A stretch of DNA of 64,000 bases, taken from NCBI RefSeq assembly GCF_000002425.4, contig NC_037266.1, positions 7,381,180-7,445,179 on the forward strand. The letters are read 5' to 3'. This stretch comes from Physcomitrium patens. Lineage: Eukaryota > Streptophyta > Bryopsida > Funariales > Funariaceae. Position numbers and translations under genes: made by a program. The notes under the pieces are model-generated. The model saw nothing but the letters and a program-made list of their open reading frames with translations. It did no database searches and had not been told where the DNA came from. Shown one piece after another: positions 60,541-64,000 of this stretch. Numbering within the stretch: the stretch's first letter is position 1; each line of letters starts with the position of its first letter.

Positions 60541-61450
60541 TTGGAGCATCTTCATCTTAGAGCAATGAAATCAACATTAATTGTTAATTCAATCTTTTTC
60601 AAGGAAGTTCAATGGAATACGTTTTTTGATCCTCTTATTCATGATATTAAGAATAATTTTTCTAAGTTTCATAAAATTTTTAAGTTCAAGTTCAAAAATA
60701 ATCTACTCTATTTTGAAGAACAATTATATATTCCAGAAGACAAAGTATGATTATGTATCCTTCAAGTTCGTCATGGCTTTCTAATAATTGGCCATTTTAG
60801 ATACAATAAAATTTTGGAGCTAATATTAAGAGATTTTTGGTGGCCACAAATGCAGAAGGTTGTCAAAGACTTAGTACAATCATGTGATGTATGTTTAAGA
60901 TCAAAAACTCCTCATTATTAATATTACAAATTTTTTCAACCATTACCTATTCTAAAACAACCGTAGACTTTTTTTATGGATTTTATTATAGATCTTTCAA
61001 TATCAAGTTTGTATGATTTTATATTTGTAATAATAGATCATTTTGCCAAGATGGTATATTTTATACTATATAAAAAATATATCATTAATAAAGAAACAAA
61101 TAAGCTTTTTCTTAAAAATATCTATTATTATCATGGATTACCTAAGGATATTATATTAGATAGGAAAATTCAATATGTATCAAGATTTTAAAAAATCTTT
61201 TTTAAGATTCTAAAGATGGACATAAAGTTAGCTTTGGCTTTTTGTCATGAAAATGAAAGACAAAAAGATCACATAAATCAAGTTTTGGAGTAGTATTTGA
61301 GATGTATCATAAACCACCAATAAAATGATTGGACAATTTATTTATCATTGACAAAGTTTGCTTATAATAATATAATATATTCTTCTACATAAAAAATATC
61401 TTTTTTTATTAATTATGATTATCATCCATGATTTAATACTTTCGACTTCT
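60541..61450 (+). mobile_element. Element M integrase (fossil)
   Basis: Open stretches at 60541-60750 (N-terminal part) and 60976-61191. The latter has 'MDFIIDLSISSLYDFIFVIIDHFAKMVYF' and 'YHGLPKDIILDRKIQYVSRF', the first two aspartate blocks of the gypsy integrase core. It is Tf2-like and collinear with F, B and C. Confidence 0.75.
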
Positions 61451-62129
61451 TAAAAGTTAATTATCCTATAAAAAAAGATTTGGCAAATTATTTATTTGAG
61501 CTACATATAAAAATGAAGGTACAATTGAAAGAAGCTCAAGGATGACAAAAAACCAATACATATGTCTATTATAAGGAGTAACTTTAATTCTATATTAGCA
61601 ACAAGATATGCTTGCTTTGTTAAAATATCAAGACTAATAGTGCTTGAGATGAGTTAGATTATTGCAGGCTTGGACCATTTCCTATTTGTGAATAAATCAA
61701 TCTAATTTCTTATTAATTATACCTATCAAAGTCTATAAAAATCCATCATGTATTTCCACATGTTTTTTTATGAGTTATATAAAATATTAAATATCTTTAA
61801 AAAAAATAATAAATAAAAAAAATACCACCTCTTTTTATAGAAGTGGATAATAATAAAGAGTCCGACTTAGAAGGAAACATGGACTTAAGGTAGTGTTGAA
61901 ATATGTAGGAATATCTTTTTTCATTGGTACAAATATGATATTAATAAATGCATATAAAAGCCAACTAAGAATCTTGCAAATGCAACAATACAGATTGATG
62001 TTTTTCATTGATGACATCTATCAAAATCAAGATAAAGAAAAGTAAATCTTTGCTACAAAAAAATGCAGTTCAAGAAAGATTACATTTTATCTTCTATCTT
62101 TATTTGTAGTTCATTTGTAGTACTAAGGA

Positions 62130-62593
62130 AATAGAGAATCAACAACCATTAAATTCAACAAAAAAACTATCTTTTGTTGATTTACAAGATGAGACATTGT
62201 AATTGTCACAACCTTCAAGATGACGTAATCAAAATGAAGACCTTAAAGAACAACAAGTTCTTCTTCAAATAAATGGTGAGATACAATATATTTGGTATCA
62301 TGACCTTAGAAGAGACTCTTGATATTTGGTGATTTTATTAGAAATAAGAATGATTTGTAATAGTCTTACAAATATTTTTTTTGAAAGAAGTTATCAAGGT
62401 TTTAATAGAAATCAAATAATGGGGTGGTCTTTTTGCCTTAGAATAAGACATTATCAATAGCTGAAAGGACCTATCAAATTTTTTGAAGAAAAAAAATATT
62501 AGAGTATATAGCAAACACAATTTCTTATATTTTAGACTTTTTCAATATATAATGATCAATTCTTGTAGAATTCATTGCTAGAAGGGAGAGTAA
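62130..62593 (+). mobile_element. Element M segment between pol and 3' LTR
   Basis: Matches F 32661-33136 and G 54680-55118 closely in order and wording, ending in the polypurine tract AGAAGGGAGAGTAA. It is absent from B. No domain is recognised. Confidence 0.6.
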
Positions 62594-63135
62594 TGTCACA
62601 AACATACATATTTATTTAAATAATAAGTGTTAGGTAGAAAATAAATATAGGTAGATTTAATATTATCTTTTAACAAATCTTCTTAGAAGCTTCATAGATG
62701 CATATTTGACTTTATACATGTTTAGAGTTGAATGGTAGGTTAGAAATTTAACCAACAAGTTAGCCATGTATTGCATGTGTGAGTAGCTTATGGTACAAGC
62801 TAACAATGTGGCATACATATAAGAAACTTACCTTTGTAAGTTAATACATGTATCTTATAAATTGAACATGTATTAGAGGTCCTATAAGACATCACTATGT
62901 AGCTTTTATTTGGATAGTATAGATGGAAGCAGGAGTAAAGTCTTCTTCACTCTTGTCAATGTCTTTTTAGTTGTTAGTCTTGTTTCAAGACTTTTTACTC
63001 TTCTTATCTTTAGCAATAGCCATTTTAGTTTAATATATTATGATCTTTGACTGATTTTTAGTCTTTTTGAGTGACATAAGAGTATTGAGATTTTTTTTTT
63101 TTTTTTTTTTTTTTTTGAGATTCATGTTCTTGATA
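62594..63135 (+). repeat. Element M 3' LTR
   Basis: It is 542 bp long, starting TGTCACAAACAT and ending TTCTTGATA. It contains the dyad AACTTACCTTTGTAAGTT (62825-62842) and a T run near 63091-63116. The 3' and 5' LTRs differ visibly, so M is not recent. Confidence 0.8.
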
Positions 63136-63140
63136 CATTT

Positions 63141-63245
63141 TCAATTTCTTCTTAAATGTGCATACTTTCTTATTATCATTTTGTCATTTCTCTTTAATAC
63201 TTATTCCACTTATTTATGTATTGTCCTTGAATTCTTATCCTTGAC
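63141..63245 (+). repeat. G element 3' LTR, last part
   Basis: Resumes the LTR cut by M and matches the end of 1981-2545 and 33137-33676 ('TTTTGTCATTTCTCTT...TCCTTGACA'). Confidence 0.7.
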
Positions 63246-64000
63246 ATATCTTTGCTTCCACTACCTCTTCATAAAGGTAGTTCTACAAAAGTCCATTTCC
63301 AAAAGAGGAAAAGAAGGATTAAGATAAATGATAAGGAATAAAGGATGAAGGGAGGTTTGATACTGGAGACAAAAAATGAGAGAAGAAAATGGAAATAAGG
63401 AACAAAGAATGAGGGACAAAAATGGGAGATATACACAATCAATCATGAGATGGCAAGGAAGGATGTGGCTTTATCAACTCTCTAGTTTAATTATCTTATG
63501 TTTTGGTTTTGATACTTATTTTAAAACCTAAAGATTTTTAAAACTAAAAATACTTGGATAATTTTATAAAGTATTAATTATGCAATTATACAATCTAACT
63601 TTCAAAAGAATCCAACAATCTTTTGCCCTACATTAAAATATCCTATGTACTAAACTTAACTTCAAAAGCACAAATAGAAGTTAAATTGAATTATTTGATT
63701 TTCACAAAAAGCCATTCATATATCCTTTCACATGAATATATTGAAAATTGAGAAACCTATAAATTAAAAGCCAAAAACATGTATGTGTGTATACATATAT
63801 ATAATAGAAATGAATTATAAATCTGATAATTCATAAATTTAGGCTTATGCACTAGTCCAAAGAATACTATCACAAAAGAATATTTACAAATATTTCATAA
63901 ATTTAGAACGTGTTGAATGTGATTGGATCCAAAGGATTCCATTAATGAATGAATTATGTCTATTAATGAATTGACATAACAAGAATTTATTTGGCACAAA
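63246..64000. other. Unclassified AT-rich flank
   Basis: There is no reading frame, LTR or repeat that I can match within the window. It begins with TATCT, the pentamer also found at 1981-1985, and contains a purine-rich stretch at 63300-63430. It may be the oldest target DNA or the interior of a larger element. Confidence 0.5.

Larger units (their letters stand above)
55569..63135 (+). mobile_element. Element M: F-family Ty3/gypsy inserted into the 3' LTR of G
   Basis: LTRs lie at 55569-56079 and 62594-63135. The flanks CATTT (55564-55568) and CATTT (63136-63140) form an exact 5 bp duplication. Remains run gag (about 56330-57200), protease region (about 57420-57770), RT (about 58000-58597 and after 59850), RNase H (about 59990-60450), integrase (60541-61450), an extra 3' segment and a polypurine tract before 62594. 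A family-E LTR and the assembly gap interrupt RT. Old and broken, though it inserted after G. Confidence 0.8.
1981..63245 (+). mobile_element. Compound F/G Ty3-gypsy element: LTR-interior-LTR-interior-LTR, host of all later insertions
   Basis: Three F-family LTRs (1981-2545, 33137-33676, and 55119-55568 continued at 63141-63245) flank two gypsy interiors, F and G. Both interiors run in the plus direction with gag, protease, RT, RNase H and integrase remains in that order. The middle LTR has a purine-rich tract on its left (33121-33136) and a leader plus gag on its right, so it serves both interiors. The pentamer TATCT occurs at 1981-1985 and at 63246-63250 and may be the target duplication, though the left copy overlaps the decayed LTR start. 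Unequal recombination between LTRs, or insertion of one copy into another's LTR, would give this layout. Both interiors are old and heavily broken. Confidence 0.6.

Noticed and set aside
60581-60784. Second overlapping frame in the M integrase
   Set aside because: It is a shadow of the 60541-60750 frame in the same integrase region.
1-64000. Fungal AT-rich RIP isochore
   Set aside because: CA and TG are still frequent and CG is what is missing. The copia type and long LTR families are plant-like.
1-64000. tRNA, rRNA or other RNA genes
   Set aside because: Only decayed primer-binding sites with partial resemblance to tRNA 3' ends were seen; no full cloverleaf or rRNA segment was recognised.

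Overview
This window is a deep stack of decayed LTR retrotransposons with no recognisable host gene. It is very AT-rich. CG dinucleotides are scarce except in two GC-richer insertions (about 3.3-4.65 kb and 25.9-27.35 kb). CA and TG dinucleotides remain common, so the decay looks like loss of methylated cytosines in a plant genome rather than fungal RIP. Ty1/copia of plant type, Ty3/gypsy elements and long solo LTRs together suggest heterochromatin of a land plant. The sequence alone does not say which one. There is one 100-N assembly gap (59742-59841).

Layout, from the outside in. Positions 1-1336 hold a pol fossil of Ty3/gypsy family A. LTRs of a second gypsy family (the F family, about 0.51-0.56 kb) follow at 1337-1865 and 1981-2545. 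From about 1981 to 63245 the window is essentially one compound F-family element, arranged LTR - interior F - shared LTR (33137-33676) - interior G - LTR. Interior F was invaded by a 2.3 kb solo LTR 'L' (2876-5190), a 300 bp solo LTR of the F family (5667-5966) and the complete family-A element (9961-32660). Element A was in turn invaded by gypsy B (14814-20733), a solo LTR E' (21984-23225) and minus-strand gypsy C (about 24402-31195). C carries a little-decayed solo LTR 'D' (25906-27346).

Interior G was split by minus-strand Ty1/copia H (36385-53897). H holds a non-autonomous LTR element I (37245-49169). One LTR of I holds a solo LTR E (41771-48865), and E holds two more LTR-like insertions, J (42474-44672) and K (45052-48259). 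K contains a copied piece of E. The 3' LTR of G was hit by a further F-family element M (55569-63135), which carries a minus-strand E-type LTR (E'') and the gap. The last 750 bp are unclassified AT-rich DNA.

All gag-pol remains are fossils carrying many breaks. No gene set works together here. The layers interest mainly as a relative-dating record and for their LTR regulatory sequences: a 30 bp GAAGCTTC array beside a TATA box in C, paired 17 bp dyads in F-family LTRs, and tandem units of about 179 bp in J and K. Boundaries rest on TG...CA ends, paired repeats and target-site duplications read by eye.
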